Below, piece after piece: positions 1 through 8,203 of a DNA stretch of 64,000 nt; position 1 is the stretch's first letter; every line of letters starts with the position of its first letter. The position numbers were made by a program, and so were the translations under genes. The notes under the pieces are model-generated. The model had not been told where the DNA came from. It made no database searches and saw only the letters and a program-made list of their open reading frames with translations. Origin of the DNA: Rhizobiales bacterium SYSU XM002 (GTDB taxonomy: Bacteria; Pseudomonadota; Alphaproteobacteria; Rhizobiales; Beijerinckiaceae); NCBI GenBank assembly GCA_009846685.1, contig VWVY01000005.1, positions 186,001-250,000 of the forward strand, read 5' to 3'.

Positions 1-2
1 CG

Positions 3-953
3 GCAGTCTCGAAGCCGCTCAGCGCCAAATATCCTCTCTGGCTCAACACCGGCCGCATCCGCGACCAGTGGCACACCATGACGCGCACCGCCAAAGCGTC
101 GCGCCTCATGGGCCATTTCGGTGAGCCGTTCTGCGAAATTCATCCGGACGATGCAGCGGAGGTGGGGATCGGCCCCGCGAGCCTTGTCGAGGTCGAGAGC
201 CGCCACGGGGTCATTATCGTCCGCGCGCTTGTCACGGAGCGGCAGCGGCGCGGTTCCGTCTTCGTGCCGATCCACTGGACGGATCAACTCGCGTCGAAAG
301 GCCGGGTCGATGCACTGGTCGACGCGATGACCGATCCGGTTTCCGGGCAACCGGGCTCGAAACGCACGCCGGTTTCGATCAGACCTTTCGTGGCAGGCTG
401 GTACGGTTTCGCGGTCACGGCCGCAAAACCCGATTGCGCTGGCCTTCCCTACTGGGCGCTTTCGATTGCCGAGGGTGGATACCGGCTTGAACTCGCAGGC
501 CAGGAAGCCCCTGCCGACTGGCAGGAGTTTGCGGGGCAGCTCTTCGGCCTGGGCAGCGGCGAGGGCGAATGGATCGCCTATTACGATCGCGAGGCCGGCA
601 TCGCGCGGCTTGCAGCCTTCGTCGGCGACAGGCTTGTTGGATCCCTGTTCACCGCGCCGCAGCCGGTAGCGCTCTCGCGCCGCTTCATCACCGAGGCATT
701 GCCGCAGGGCCATGCCGGTAGCGCGCGTTACCGGCTGCTCGCCGGGCAGGGCGGCGCCGACAGGCCCGATCCTGGCGCGATCCTCTGCGCCTGTTTCCAG
801 GTCGGCGTCAACCAGATCGCGGCGGCGATCCGCGAGGGGCTTGGCGATGTCGAAGCCATCGGCGCGGCATTGAAAGCCGGCACCAATTGCGGCTCCTGCC
901 GCAGCGAAATCCGGAGAATGCTTGATGAAAGTCGTCTCGAGAAAGCCGGCTGA
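3..953 (+). CDS. nasA: Assimilatory nitrate reductase catalytic subunit, C-terminal part (5' end outside window)
   Basis: The reading frame is open from base 3, so the gene starts before the window; 316 residues are visible. The first residues (LNTGRIRDQWHTMTRT) are typical of the molybdopterin-dinucleotide-binding domain of NasA/NapA-type reductases. The last ~57 residues form a BFD-like [2Fe-2S] domain with a C-x-C pair (codons near 786-794) and a C-x2-C pair about 34 residues later. That C-terminal domain is found on NADH- or ferredoxin-linked cytoplasmic assimilatory enzymes rather than on respiratory NarG or NapA. The product would reduce nitrate to nitrite for assimilation. The 3' end overlaps cysG by 29 bases, which fits translational coupling to siroheme supply for nitrite reductase. 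Confidence 0.85.
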   Translation, partial: AVSKPLSAKYPLWLNTGRIRDQWHTMTRTAKASRLMGHFGEPFCEIHPDDAAEVGIGPASLVEVESRHGVIIVRALVTERQRRGSVFVPIHWTDQLASKGRVDALVDAMTDPVSGQPGSKRTPVSIRPFVAGWYGFAVTAAKPDCAGLPYWALSIAEGGYRLELAGQEAPADWQEFAGQLFGLGSGEGEWIAYYDREAGIARLAAFVGDRLVGSLFTAPQPVALSRRFITEALPQGHAGSARYRLLAGQGGADRPDPGAILCACFQVGVNQIAAAIREGLGDVEAIGAALKAGTNCGSCRSEIRRMLDESRLEKAG

Positions 954-2382
954 AGCCGGGGTGACGCGCCTCGGCGCACTCGCCAAGCTGCCGGTGTTCT
1001 TCGATTTGAGGGACAAGCGCGCCATCGTCGCGGGCGGCGGCGCGGGCGCGACATGGAAGGCCGAACTGCTGGCGGCATCCGGTGCCCGTGTTGAAATCTA
1101 TGCGACCGACCCTTGCGAGGAGATGCGCGCGCTCGTGCTGCGCGGTGCGGCGGACGGCGAACTTGTCCTGCACGAGCGCCCTTGGTCGATGGGTGTGTTC
1201 GCCGGCGCAGCTATCGCGGTTGGCGACTTCGAGGACGAAGCCGAGGCAAAGGCGTTCCGTTGTGCGGCCAGGGTCGCGGGCGTGCCGGTCAATACCATCG
1301 ACAAGCCCGCAACCTGTGATTTCCAGTTTGGCTCCATCGTCAACCGTTCGCCGGTCGTGATCGGCATTTCCACCGACGGGGCCGCGCCGATCCTCGGGCA
1401 GGCGATCCGCCGCAAGATCGAGATGCTGCTGCCGGCGTCGCTTTCGGATTGGGCGGGTGCTGCACGGGACATTCGCGGGAAGGTCATGGATACGCTGCGG
1501 CCGGGCGCCCAGCGCCGTCGCTTCTGGGAGGCTTTTTCGGAGCATTCTTTCCGCACCGGAGCCTCCCCTGAAACCGCGATGCTGGAGGCGATGATCGCCG
1601 ACTGTCGCGCCGGGACCGCGACATCGAGCGGCCGCGTGACATTGGTCGGTGCGGGACCGGGCGACGCCGAACTGCTGACGATCCGCGCGGTGCGCGCGCT
1701 TCAGAGCGCGGACGTCATCCTGTTCGACGACCTCGTTTCCGACGATATCCTCGAACTCGCGCGGCGCGAGGCGAAGCGGATGATGGTCGGCAAGCGTGGA
1801 CGTCGCGAGAGCTGCGCGCAGGAGGATATCAACGCGCTGATGCTCACGCTCGCGCGGGCCGGCAAACACGTCGTTCGTCTCAAGGCCGGCGATCCGATGG
1901 TGTTCGGTCGTGCGGGCGAGGAGATATCAGCACTCGAAGCTGCCGGCATTCCGGTCGCTGTCGTGCCGGGCATCACCTCGGCGCAGGCGATGGCGGCCAG
2001 TCTCAACCGTTCGCTCACCCATCGCGATCATGCCCAGAGCCTTACCCTGTTGACCGGGCACTCGCGGAAAGGCGAGCTTCCGGCAACCATCGATTGGTCG
2101 CGCGCCGCCGCGCCGAATGCGACGCTTGTCGTCTACATGGGCGCCAAGCAAGCTGGCGCACTCGTGGAAAAGCTCATTGCAAATGGTCTGGCGGCAACCA
2201 CACCGGCGGTGGCCATCGCTTCGCTGTCGCGGGCAGATGAACAGCGCTGGAGTGGCGAAATGGCAGATCTCGCCGCCGGGATCGGGACGCTGCCAGCCGA
2301 CGCGCCAATCCTGATCGGTATCGGCGGCGTCTTCGCGGCGTTGGAGAAGAAAGCGGAGTTGCCGGACGTTCGCATCGCCTGA
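925..2382 (+). CDS. cysG: Siroheme synthase, fused precorrin-2 dehydrogenase/ferrochelatase and uroporphyrinogen-III methyltransferase
   Basis: This 485-residue protein has the CysG layout. Residues ~15-230 are the NAD-dependent precorrin-2 dehydrogenase/ferrochelatase part, with a glycine-rich nucleotide loop ([15 protein letters not shown]) and an NTIDKP segment aligning with the catalytic-Asp region. From ~238 to the end is a SUMT methyltransferase, with [12 protein letters not shown], the [16 protein letters not shown] motif and the [10 protein letters not shown] segment. It makes siroheme from uroporphyrinogen III for assimilatory nitrite and sulfite reductases. I start at the ATG at 925; the TTG just before it (922) is less likely. 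The 29-base overlap with nasA supports a nitrate-assimilation operon. Confidence 0.92.
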   Translation: MKVVSRKPAEAGVTRLGALAKLPVFFDLRDKRAIVAGGGAGATWKAELLAASGARVEIYATDPCEEMRALVLRGAADGELVLHERPWSMGVFAGAAIAVGDFEDEAEAKAFRCAARVAGVPVNTIDKPATCDFQFGSIVNRSPVVIGISTDGAAPILGQAIRRKIEMLLPASLSDWAGAARDIRGKVMDTLRPGAQRRRFWEAFSEHSFRTGASPETAMLEAMIADCRAGTATSSGRVTLVGAGPGDAELLTIRAVRALQSADVILFDDLVSDDILELARREAKRMMVGKRGRRESCAQEDINALMLTLARAGKHVVRLKAGDPMVFGRAGEEISALEAAGIPVAVVPGITSAQAMAASLNRSLTHRDHAQSLTLLTGHSRKGELPATIDWSRAAAPNATLVVYMGAKQAGALVEKLIANGLAATTPAVAIASLSRADEQRWSGEMADLAAGIGTLPADAPILIGIGGVFAALEKKAELPDVRIA

Positions 2383-2446
2383 ACGATTGCGTCGGCGACA
2401 ATCCCTGTCATGCTGGGCCAATCTCGTTCCCTTGGCAGAGGCTTTC

Positions 2447-3100
2447 ATGCTCACGATCTACGGCGTCTACCGCTCGCGCGCATCGCGCAACATCTGGCTT
2501 GCCAACGAACTCGGCATCCCGTTCCGTCAGGTACCGGTCATCCAGCATTATCGCCTCAAGGGCGAGCTGCCAGCCGGCATGCTCCACACGAAGTCACCGG
2601 AATTCCTGAAGGTCAACCCAAACGGGCATATTCCTTCCATCGAAGATGATGGGCTTGTCCTGCACGAATCGCTGGCAATCAATCTCTATCTCGCACGCAA
2701 ACATGGTGGACCGCTCGCACCGAAGGACGTCCGCGAGGAGGGGCTCGCCGCGATGTGGACGCTATGGGCCGCCACGGAGGTCGAGCCGCATTCCATCCTG
2801 GTGCTCTATCACCTGGCGATGCGCCCCCCGGAGGAGCGCGATCCGGCGATCGCCGCGGCGGCGGTGGAAGCGCTGAAGGCGCCGATGGCCGTGCTCGACA
2901 AGCACCTCGCGGCCGAGAAATTCATGATGGGCGGACGCTTCACCGCCGTCGATGTCAATGTCGCCGAGGTGATGCGCTACTGCCTTCCGGCAAAGGCCCT
3001 GTGGGAAAGCGCGCCGCATGTCAGCACCTGGCTGAAGGCCTGCCACGCACGCCCGGCCTACCAGGCGATGATGGCGGGCCGCAACGCCGAGCCGGAATAG
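2447..3100 (+). CDS. Glutathione S-transferase family protein
   Basis: This 217-residue protein has a thioredoxin-like N-terminal domain opening [17 protein letters not shown]. The Ser/Arg-rich segment occupies the usual glutathione-activating position, and [19 protein letters not shown] is the cis-Pro and glutathione gamma-glutamyl-binding segment (ES motif). The C-terminal half is the helical GST domain. The ATG at 2447 puts the first beta strand at the N-terminus as the family requires; the open frame extends 20 codons further upstream without family-like sequence. It probably conjugates glutathione to an electrophile, but the substrate cannot be inferred. It follows cysG by 64 bases and may be a separate unit. 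Confidence 0.85.
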   Translation: MLTIYGVYRSRASRNIWLANELGIPFRQVPVIQHYRLKGELPAGMLHTKSPEFLKVNPNGHIPSIEDDGLVLHESLAINLYLARKHGGPLAPKDVREEGLAAMWTLWAATEVEPHSILVLYHLAMRPPEERDPAIAAAAVEALKAPMAVLDKHLAAEKFMMGGRFTAVDVNVAEVMRYCLPAKALWESAPHVSTWLKACHARPAYQAMMAGRNAEPE

Positions 3101-3103
3101 CGC

Positions 3104-4033
3104 CTACAGCACGAGGAACAGCACCGTCGACAGGGTGACGAAGCCGCCGATCATCGTCACGAACAGGGTTGCGGCGCAGAACTCTTCCTCGCCATAGCGG
3201 CCGCCGATGATCGGGTAGACGGCGATCATCGGCGCGCTGGCGAAGATCAGCATCGCTTTGACGAGCGTCGGGTCCGCAGGCGGCCAGAGTGTAAGCGCGC
3301 CGAGCATCCCGAGCGGATGCAGGATCAGCTTACCGAGGGCCACCAGCCCGATGCCCTTCGGCTGCCCGCCGGGCTTCATCCCCGCGAGAATCCCGCCGAT
3401 CGCGAACAGGGCGACGGGAGCGGCCGTGCCGGCGAGCAGGTCGATCGCCTTGAACACCGGTGCGGGGGGCTTGAGGCCGGTTACCGCTATGGTGAAGCCG
3501 GCGAAGATCGCGATGACAAGCGGGTTGCGGATCAGGCGTCCTGCGATCTCGTGCAGGATCTCCGGTGTTGTCCGGCCGCTCGCCCGGCCCTTCTCCGCAA
3601 GCACAAGCGCCGCCGGGAGAATGAGGAAATTCTCGACGAGAAGGCACATTGCGAGCCCTGCGGCAGCCGAACTGCCGAGCGCCATCGTCGCCACGGGAAA
3701 GCCGATGAAGCCGCTGTTGGACATCGACGCACCCATCGCCTGCATGGCCGTTCGGGCGGCGGGCTGGGTATAGAGCCGTCGCGCGGCGAGATAAATAACC
3801 GCGAAAAGCACGAGCGAGACGAGACCGTATCCGACGAGAAATCGCGGATCGATTACCTCACGGATCGGACTCGACGCGAAGGTGCGGACAATGAGCGCCG
3901 GCATCGCGAAGGTGATGGTGAAAGTGCCGAGGATGCGCATGTCCCTGGCTTCGAGAATCCCCTCGCGGACAGCGGCAAACCCCGTGCCGATGAGGAGGAA
4001 AATGGGGAGGACAATCGTCAGGACCTGAAGCAT
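3104..4033 (-). CDS. AEC (auxin efflux carrier) family transporter
   Basis: The 309-residue protein is hydrophobic with about ten predicted membrane spans. It begins MLQVLTIVLPIFLLIGTGFA, the usual first helix of bacterial AEC-family permeases, and has the SNSGFIGFPVATMALG segment of the N-terminal half. Bacterial members carry organic acids such as malate or malonate; the substrate here is unknown. The start at 4033 (CAT at 4031-4033) is 8 bases downstream of the ribokinase-like stop on the same strand, so the two genes are probably co-transcribed. An upstream in-frame ATG would add a polar tail overlapping the kinase and is unlikely. The gene ends 4 bases from the convergent GST gene. Confidence 0.85.
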   Translation of the reverse strand: MLQVLTIVLPIFLLIGTGFAAVREGILEARDMRILGTFTITFAMPALIVRTFASSPIREVIDPRFLVGYGLVSLVLFAVIYLAARRLYTQPAARTAMQAMGASMSNSGFIGFPVATMALGSSAAAGLAMCLLVENFLILPAALVLAEKGRASGRTTPEILHEIAGRLIRNPLVIAIFAGFTIAVTGLKPPAPVFKAIDLLAGTAAPVALFAIGGILAGMKPGGQPKGIGLVALGKLILHPLGMLGALTLWPPADPTLVKAMLIFASAPMIAVYPIIGGRYGEEEFCAATLFVTMIGGFVTLSTVLFLVL

Positions 4034-4040
4034 GGCGCGT

Positions 4041-4934
4041 CTAGCGGAGTTCGCGGGCGTAAGGCATCGAGGTAGCCGCACCGGCTCGCGTGACGCTGAT
4101 TGCCGCCGCCCGGCCGGCTCGGTGCATCGCCTCGGCGAGTGTTAGATCGCGCGCCAGCCCGGCCGCGAGATTGCCGACGAAGCAATCGCCTGCTCCTGTG
4201 GTATCGACGACATCGACCCGCTCGCCGTCGATACGGATGATCCCTTCTGCCGTAACTGCCAGCGCGCCGCGCGGGCCGAGGGTGACGATCACGGCCCGGT
4301 CCGGTCCGGCGAGACATTGCGCCGCAGCGATGATCTCGTTTTCGGTTCGAAGGTCAGTGCGGCCGGATGCGCCTTCAAGCTCGGTCTCGTTGAGAACAAG
4401 GATATCCGTGAGCGCGAGGAGGGAAGGCATGAGCGCTTTCATCGGCGCCGGGTTGAGGATGGTGCGGGCACCTGCCGCGCGGGCCTTCCGGAAACCTGCC
4501 TCGATGAAGGCTTCGGGAACCTCGAACTGGGCGAGAACGCAATCGCTGGGGGTCATCCGGAGCGCTTCGGTGTCGCGCGGTTCGAGAACGGCATTCGCGC
4601 CGGGAACGACGATAATGCTGTTTTCGCCGAGCGCATCGAGCGCGATGAGCGCGATGCCGGTTGGCACGCCCGCCACAAGGCGCAGAGCGGAAAGATCGAG
4701 CGCTTCACCATCGAGGAACGCGCGCATGGCCGCGCCGAAGCTGTCATCGCCGATTGCGCCGACAAGCACCGTCTCGGCGCCGGCACGACGCGCAGCAACC
4801 GCCTGATTGGCGCCCTTGCCACCCGGAAATTCGCGGAGATTTTCCCCGCTAACCGTCTCGCCGGGGCGGGGGTGATTCGCGACGGAAACGACGAGATCGC
4901 GGTTAATCGAGCCGAAAACGACGACCCTGCCCAT
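4041..4934 (-). CDS. rbsK: Ribokinase-like PfkB-family sugar kinase
   Basis: The 297-residue protein starts MGRVVVFGSINRDLVV and carries PfkB signature 1 (REFPGGKGANQAVAARRAG, ~35-53). Near residue 244 is signature 2, DTTGAGDCFVGNLAAG, in which the last Asp of GAGD (~250) is the catalytic base. The sequence is closest to ribokinases, which phosphorylate D-ribose at O5. No ribose ABC transporter is adjacent. The neighbouring AEC carrier is probably co-transcribed, so the substrate could be another pentose or a nucleoside-derived sugar. The gene starts 9 bases downstream of the IF-1-like stop. Confidence 0.8.
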   Translation of the reverse strand: MGRVVVFGSINRDLVVSVANHPRPGETVSGENLREFPGGKGANQAVAARRAGAETVLVGAIGDDSFGAAMRAFLDGEALDLSALRLVAGVPTGIALIALDALGENSIIVVPGANAVLEPRDTEALRMTPSDCVLAQFEVPEAFIEAGFRKARAAGARTILNPAPMKALMPSLLALTDILVLNETELEGASGRTDLRTENEIIAAAQCLAGPDRAVIVTLGPRGALAVTAEGIIRIDGERVDVVDTTGAGDCFVGNLAAGLARDLTLAEAMHRAGRAAAISVTRAGAATSMPYARELR

Positions 4935-4943
4935 CGCGATTGT

Positions 4944-5228
4944 TCAGCGGCGCTTCGGCGGCTGGCCTTTCTGCGGCGGGCGCGCGCCGGGCGTGAAGCC
5001 GGAGCGTTCGTCCTTGTGGCGGAACACCAGCCGGCCCTTTTCCAGATCGTAGGGTGACATTTCCACCGTCACGCGGTCACCCGCAAGAGTCTTGATCCGG
5101 TTCTTCTTCATCTTGCCGGCCGTGTAGGCGATGATCTCGTGTCCGCTGTCGAGCTGAACCCGGAACCGCGCATCGGGCAGCAATTCCAGAACCAGACCTT
5201 CGAACTGGATCACTTCTTCCTTCGCCAT
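4944..5228 (-). CDS. infA: Translation initiation factor IF-1-like protein with C-terminal extension
   Basis: The 94-residue protein is a single S1/OB-fold domain: [20 protein letters not shown], then [40 protein letters not shown] split across the core. This is clearly IF-1, which binds the 30S A site with IF-2 and IF-3. Ordinary IF-1 is ~72 residues. This one adds about 20 residues rich in Pro, Lys, Arg and Gly (ending [11 protein letters not shown]), a tail seen on some alphaproteobacterial IF-1 copies. It lies downstream of cspA on the same strand, so a cold-shock or growth-phase role is possible. Whether it is the only infA cannot be told from this window. Confidence 0.85.
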   Translation of the reverse strand: MAKEEVIQFEGLVLELLPDARFRVQLDSGHEIIAYTAGKMKKNRIKTLAGDRVTVEMSPYDLEKGRLVFRHKDERSGFTPGARPPQKGQPPKRR

Positions 5229-5292
5229 TCGCCGAACTTTCTTTCAAAACGGAGCTTCGGGCTCCAGACAAGGAGATTCTTCAAAGTCAAAT

Positions 5293-5320
5293 AGCCGCTC
5301 CGCGAAACGGAACGGCTTTT
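5293..5320 (-). terminator. Hairpin terminator between cspA and the IF-1-like gene
   Basis: Bases 5293-5302 (AGCCGCTCCG) pair with 5308-5317 (CGGAACGGCT), with one mismatch, around a CGAAA loop. On the plus strand four to five T follow; on the minus strand the stem is followed by the weaker ATTTGACTTT. It lies about 50 bases past the cspA stop and upstream of the IF-1-like start, so it most likely ends or attenuates cspA transcription. Confidence 0.5.
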
Positions 5321-5367
5321 TCGCTGAATTTCGAGCGGTGCGATGGATCGCGCCGCAGCGTTCAGGC

Positions 5368-5577
5368 TCAAACGGCCTGAAGGTTCACAGCGGCCATCTT
5401 GCCGGTGCGACGATCGGCCTGAAGCTCATACGAGACCTTCTGCCCGTCACGCAGGCCCTGCAGACCCGAGCGCTGAACAGCGCTGATATGGACGAAAACG
5501 TCCTTGCCGCCATCATCCGGCTGGATGAAGCCGTAGCCTTTTTGTTCGTTGAACCACTTGACGGTTCCGGTGCTCAT
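5368..5577 (-). CDS. cspA: Cold-shock protein (CspA family, RNA chaperone)
   Basis: The 69-residue protein is one cold-shock domain, [23 protein letters not shown]1 is KGYGFI (~13-18) and RNP2 is DVFVHISAV (~26-34). Members bind single-stranded nucleic acid and melt RNA structure; both RNA-binding motifs are intact. The ATG at 5577 gives the normal family length; the open frame continues upstream through the structured leader, which is not protein-like. The gene sits behind an unusually long apparent 5' leader (about 170 bases if the predicted promoter is right), typical of post-transcriptionally controlled cspA genes. Confidence 0.93.
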   Translation of the reverse strand: MSTGTVKWFNEQKGYGFIQPDDGGKDVFVHISAVQRSGLQGLRDGQKVSYELQADRRTGKMAAVNLQAV

Positions 5578-5612
5578 AGATGTCTTCCTTCGGACTATCA
5601 GGTCTTGGACGT

Positions 5613-5667
5613 GCGGGCCTTGCGGTCCGCATTTTTTACACGTTTTTTGGCCCGGAAAACCCGGGCC
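5613..5667 (-). promoter_or_regulatory. Two hairpins in the cspA 5' leader
   Basis: Two strong inverted repeats lie between the predicted cspA promoter and start codon. The distal one is GGCCCGG (5649-5655) with CCGGGCC (5661-5667). The proximal one is GCGGGCC (5613-5619) with GGTCCGC (5624-5630), including one G-T pair. In the cspA transcript each is followed by an A-rich run, so they are not terminators of cspA. They could form a temperature-sensitive leader as in known cspA mRNAs, but that is inference. Confidence 0.45.
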
Positions 5668-5753
5668 GGTGGCTCGACCTTTGTTGAAGCAGTCAGAACG
5701 TGCGCCCGGTAGTCCCAAAGCGGCCCAGTCGTCCGGCCAAGTCGATGGCGGGA

Positions 5754-5782
5754 GTCATAGCGGCAAATCGCCTCTTTAACAA
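5754..5782 (-). promoter_or_regulatory. Candidate cspA promoter
   Basis: Read on the minus strand, TTGTTA (5777-5782) and TATGAC (5754-5759) are separated by 17 bases, a plausible sigma-70-type pair. A start near 5747 would give a leader of about 170 bases. No other good pair was seen between mgsA and cspA. Confidence 0.35.
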
Positions 5783-5806
5783 GTTCGGTGGCGGGCTCCG
5801 CGAAAA

Positions 5807-6196
5807 TCAGCCGAGAATTCCGGCTGCGACGAAGAGATCTGCCGTCTTCCGGCTGAGCGCGATCGGCACATCGTAGACTACGGCAAGGCGCAGCAACGCC
5901 TTGATATCGACGTCGTGCGGCATCGGCGAGAGTGGATCGATAAAGAAGACGATGGCATCGATCCTCCCTTCGACAATCATCGCGCCGATCTGCTGGTCAC
6001 CCCCGAGCGGGCCGGAAGCGAGCCGGGTGATGTTGAGGGCGGGGCAGCGTTCCTTGAGGACTTGCCCGGTCGTGCCCGTGCAGAAGAAGACATGCGGTCG
6101 AAGGGGGGCTTCGTGTTCGGCGACCCAGTCGGCGAGAGTGGGCTTCATCCGGTCGTGCGCGACGAGGGCGAAGGTGCGGACAGGGTTGCAGGTCAT
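5807..6196 (-). CDS. mgsA: Methylglyoxal synthase
   Basis: The 129-residue protein matches MgsA along its length: LVAHDRMKPTLADWV (phosphate-binding N-terminus), CTGTTGQVLKE, the SGPLGGDQQIGAMI motif containing the catalytic Asp, and FFIDPLSPMPHDVDIKALLR. The enzyme converts dihydroxyacetone phosphate to methylglyoxal and phosphate, a bypass relieving sugar-phosphate stress. The gene directly follows otnC (1-base gap), and otnC yields dihydroxyacetone phosphate, the MgsA substrate. Co-transcription with otnK-otnC therefore makes metabolic sense. Confidence 0.93.
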   Translation of the reverse strand: MTCNPVRTFALVAHDRMKPTLADWVAEHEAPLRPHVFFCTGTTGQVLKERCPALNITRLASGPLGGDQQIGAMIVEGRIDAIVFFIDPLSPMPHDVDIKALLRLAVVYDVPIALSRKTADLFVAAGILG

Positions 6197-6197
6197 G

Positions 6198-6842
6198 TCA
6201 CCAATCCAGCCCGAAAGTGGTCACGAGGTCGGCGATTTCGGCCTCATCGAGGAGGCGCAGGCGCGTTTCACCGATCATCAGGAAGATCCTGGCGGTTTCC
6301 TCCAGCTCTTCCGCCGAGGTCATCGCGTCTTGAAGGCTCACCCCGGCATTGACTGGCCCGTGATTGGCGAGAAGCACCGAGCGATAGCGGCCACCAAGCG
6401 CCCGGATTGCCTCGCCGATCGCATCGGAACCTGGCCGGAAATAGGGGAGCACCGGCAGATGCCCGACCCGCATCACATAATAGGGCGAGAAGACGGGAAT
6501 GGGGTCGAGCGGCGGCAGATCGCTGCAGAAGGACAGCGCGGCGGCATGGGTCGAGTGCAGGTGCACCACGGCTTCGGTGCCGGGGCGCGACTCGTAGAAC
6601 GCCCGGTGCATCGAAACTTCCTTGGTCGGCTTGTCGCCGGAAACCGGACGGAACGAAGCGTCGAGCTTGGCCAGCCTCGCCGGATCGAGCCGGCCGAGAG
6701 AGGCGTTGGTTGGCGTCACGAGGTAGCCATCGTCGAGACGGACGGAGAGATTCCCGGCCGTGCCGATCGCGAGCCCCCGGGCGTGGAAGTGCCGGCCGGC
6801 CTCGACGAGGGCATCGCGCAACCGCGCTTCGTCTCGGCTCAT
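6198..6842 (-). CDS. otnC: Class II aldolase/adducin family, 3-oxo-tetronate 4-phosphate decarboxylase-like
   Basis: The 214-residue protein has the class II aldolase fold. GTAGNLSVRLDDGYLVTPTN is the phosphate-binding region, EAVVHLHSTHAAALSF holds the metal-binding His pair, and LLANHGPV carries a third ligand region. OtnC proteins decarboxylate 3-oxo-tetronate 4-phosphate to dihydroxyacetone phosphate. The assignment rests mainly on the 4-base overlap with the DUF1537 kinase upstream, the usual otnK-otnC pairing; on sequence alone L-fuculose- or ribulose-phosphate aldolase would also fit. The next gene downstream is mgsA. Confidence 0.8.
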   Translation of the reverse strand: MSRDEARLRDALVEAGRHFHARGLAIGTAGNLSVRLDDGYLVTPTNASLGRLDPARLAKLDASFRPVSGDKPTKEVSMHRAFYESRPGTEAVVHLHSTHAAALSFCSDLPPLDPIPVFSPYYVMRVGHLPVLPYFRPGSDAIGEAIRALGGRYRSVLLANHGPVNAGVSLQDAMTSAEELEETARIFLMIGETRLRLLDEAEIADLVTTFGLDW

Positions 6843-8116
6843 GCATCGGCTCCGTCGGCGGGCATGGCGTCGATTGTTGCGAGCGCTTTGGCGAAGAAAT
6901 CCGGAGCGCCGAAATTCCCGCTCTTGAGGGCGAGCGCAAGCCGTGGCGCGCCCTCGCTGACAACGACCGGGACGCCCGGATCGATCTCCGGGCCGATTGC
7001 CATTGCCGTGACCCCGAGACCGGAAACGATGGCCGAAGAGGTTTCGCCGCCGGCGGTGATGATGCGGCGATAGCCCTTCGCAACTGCTTCCCGCGCCAGC
7101 GAAGTGAAGAAATTCTCGATGGCATGGGCTAGCCGCTCGCCGCCATGCCTGGCTTGAAGCTGGCGGACGGCCTCGGCGTCAGCCGTCGAATAGACAAGCG
7201 GGAGCGGGGCCTCTCCGGCGGCGCCCGAAAGCCAGTTCCAGACAAGATCCGTTCCCGCCTTTCCGGCAAGGACTGCCTCAACGTCGAGTCGAAGCGCCGG
7301 TGCGTCCTGCGCATGGCGCGCAACCTGACCTGCCGTCGCAAGCGAGCACGAGCCGGAAAGTGCCAGCGCCGGGCCGCGTGGCGCGGTGACCGGCAAGCTC
7401 GCTTTCCGCCCGGCGATTTCCGCGAAATTGTCGGGCAGGCCGAGTGCGATGCCGGAGCCGCCTGTCACCAGCGCCATCCCCTTTGCCGCGTGGCCGAGCG
7501 TCAGGAGGTCGTCGTCGGTGATTGCGTCGCAGACGACGAGCTTCTCGTTGCGCCTGGCCCCCTCGTCAAGCGCACGGCGGACGGCGTCGACACCCTGCCG
7601 CACGGTATCGAGCGAAATCAGCCCCACACGGTTCCTCGACTGGTAGGAAAGCCATCGGGCCAGGTTGGCATCCGTCATGGGTGTGATCGGATGTTTCTCC
7701 ATGCCGCTCTCGTTCAGCAGCTTTTCGCCGACGAACAGATGGCCGCGATAGATTGTGCGCTTGTTGGTGGGGAAAGCCGGGCAGACGATGGCGGTCGGCG
7801 CATCGAGCGCATCGATCAGCGCATCCGCCACCGGGCCGATATTGCCTTCCCTAGTGGAGTCGAAGGTCGAGCAGTATTTGAAGATCACCTGCCGCACCCC
7901 CGCGCCCTGCAGGGCGGCGAGGCCGGCCAGCGACTGGGCGATAGCCTCCGAAGCCGGATTGGAGCGGCTTTTCAGCGCGATAATACCCGCCTCGCACGGC
8001 AGGAACCCGCTCTCGGGCACACCGACGAACAGCGTTGTCCGCATTCCCTTCTTCGCGAGCGTGTTCGCAAGATCGCTCGCACCGGTGAAATCGTCCGCGA
8101 TGGCGCCGATGAGCAT
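6839..8116 (-). CDS. otnK: 3-oxo-tetronate kinase (DUF1537 / OtnK family)
   Basis: The 425-residue protein has the four-carbon-acid-sugar kinase layout. The N-terminal substrate domain opens MLIGAIADDFTGASDLANTL, with the family DDFTGA motif, and KYCSTFDSTREGNIGPVADA follows. The C-terminal nucleotide-binding domain contains IITAGGETSSAIVSGLG. OtnK phosphorylates 3-oxo-tetronates made from L-threonate or D-erythronate. The overlap with otnC supports this. The usual dehydrogenase (LtnD) and isomerase (OtnI) genes are not in this window, so the route is only partly encoded here. Confidence 0.87.
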   Translation of the reverse strand: MLIGAIADDFTGASDLANTLAKKGMRTTLFVGVPESGFLPCEAGIIALKSRSNPASEAIAQSLAGLAALQGAGVRQVIFKYCSTFDSTREGNIGPVADALIDALDAPTAIVCPAFPTNKRTIYRGHLFVGEKLLNESGMEKHPITPMTDANLARWLSYQSRNRVGLISLDTVRQGVDAVRRALDEGARRNEKLVVCDAITDDDLLTLGHAAKGMALVTGGSGIALGLPDNFAEIAGRKASLPVTAPRGPALALSGSCSLATAGQVARHAQDAPALRLDVEAVLAGKAGTDLVWNWLSGAAGEAPLPLVYSTADAEAVRQLQARHGGERLAHAIENFFTSLAREAVAKGYRRIITAGGETSSAIVSGLGVTAMAIGPEIDPGVPVVVSEGAPRLALALKSGNFGAPDFFAKALATIDAMPADGADA

Positions 8117-8203
8117 GGGGCCTCGATGGTCTGTGTCGCTTCCTCGGACCCTAGATGCACCGTGGATACGGCATACACAAGCGCCGGCGCGCGGGCAGAC
8201 GAC

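Noticed and set aside
922-924. TTG start for cysG
   Set aside because: An ATG follows immediately at 925 and is the more likely initiator.
5613-5637. Terminator-like hairpin plus T-run read on the plus strand
   Set aside because: There is no plus-strand gene nearby; it is better explained as part of the cspA leader on the minus strand.
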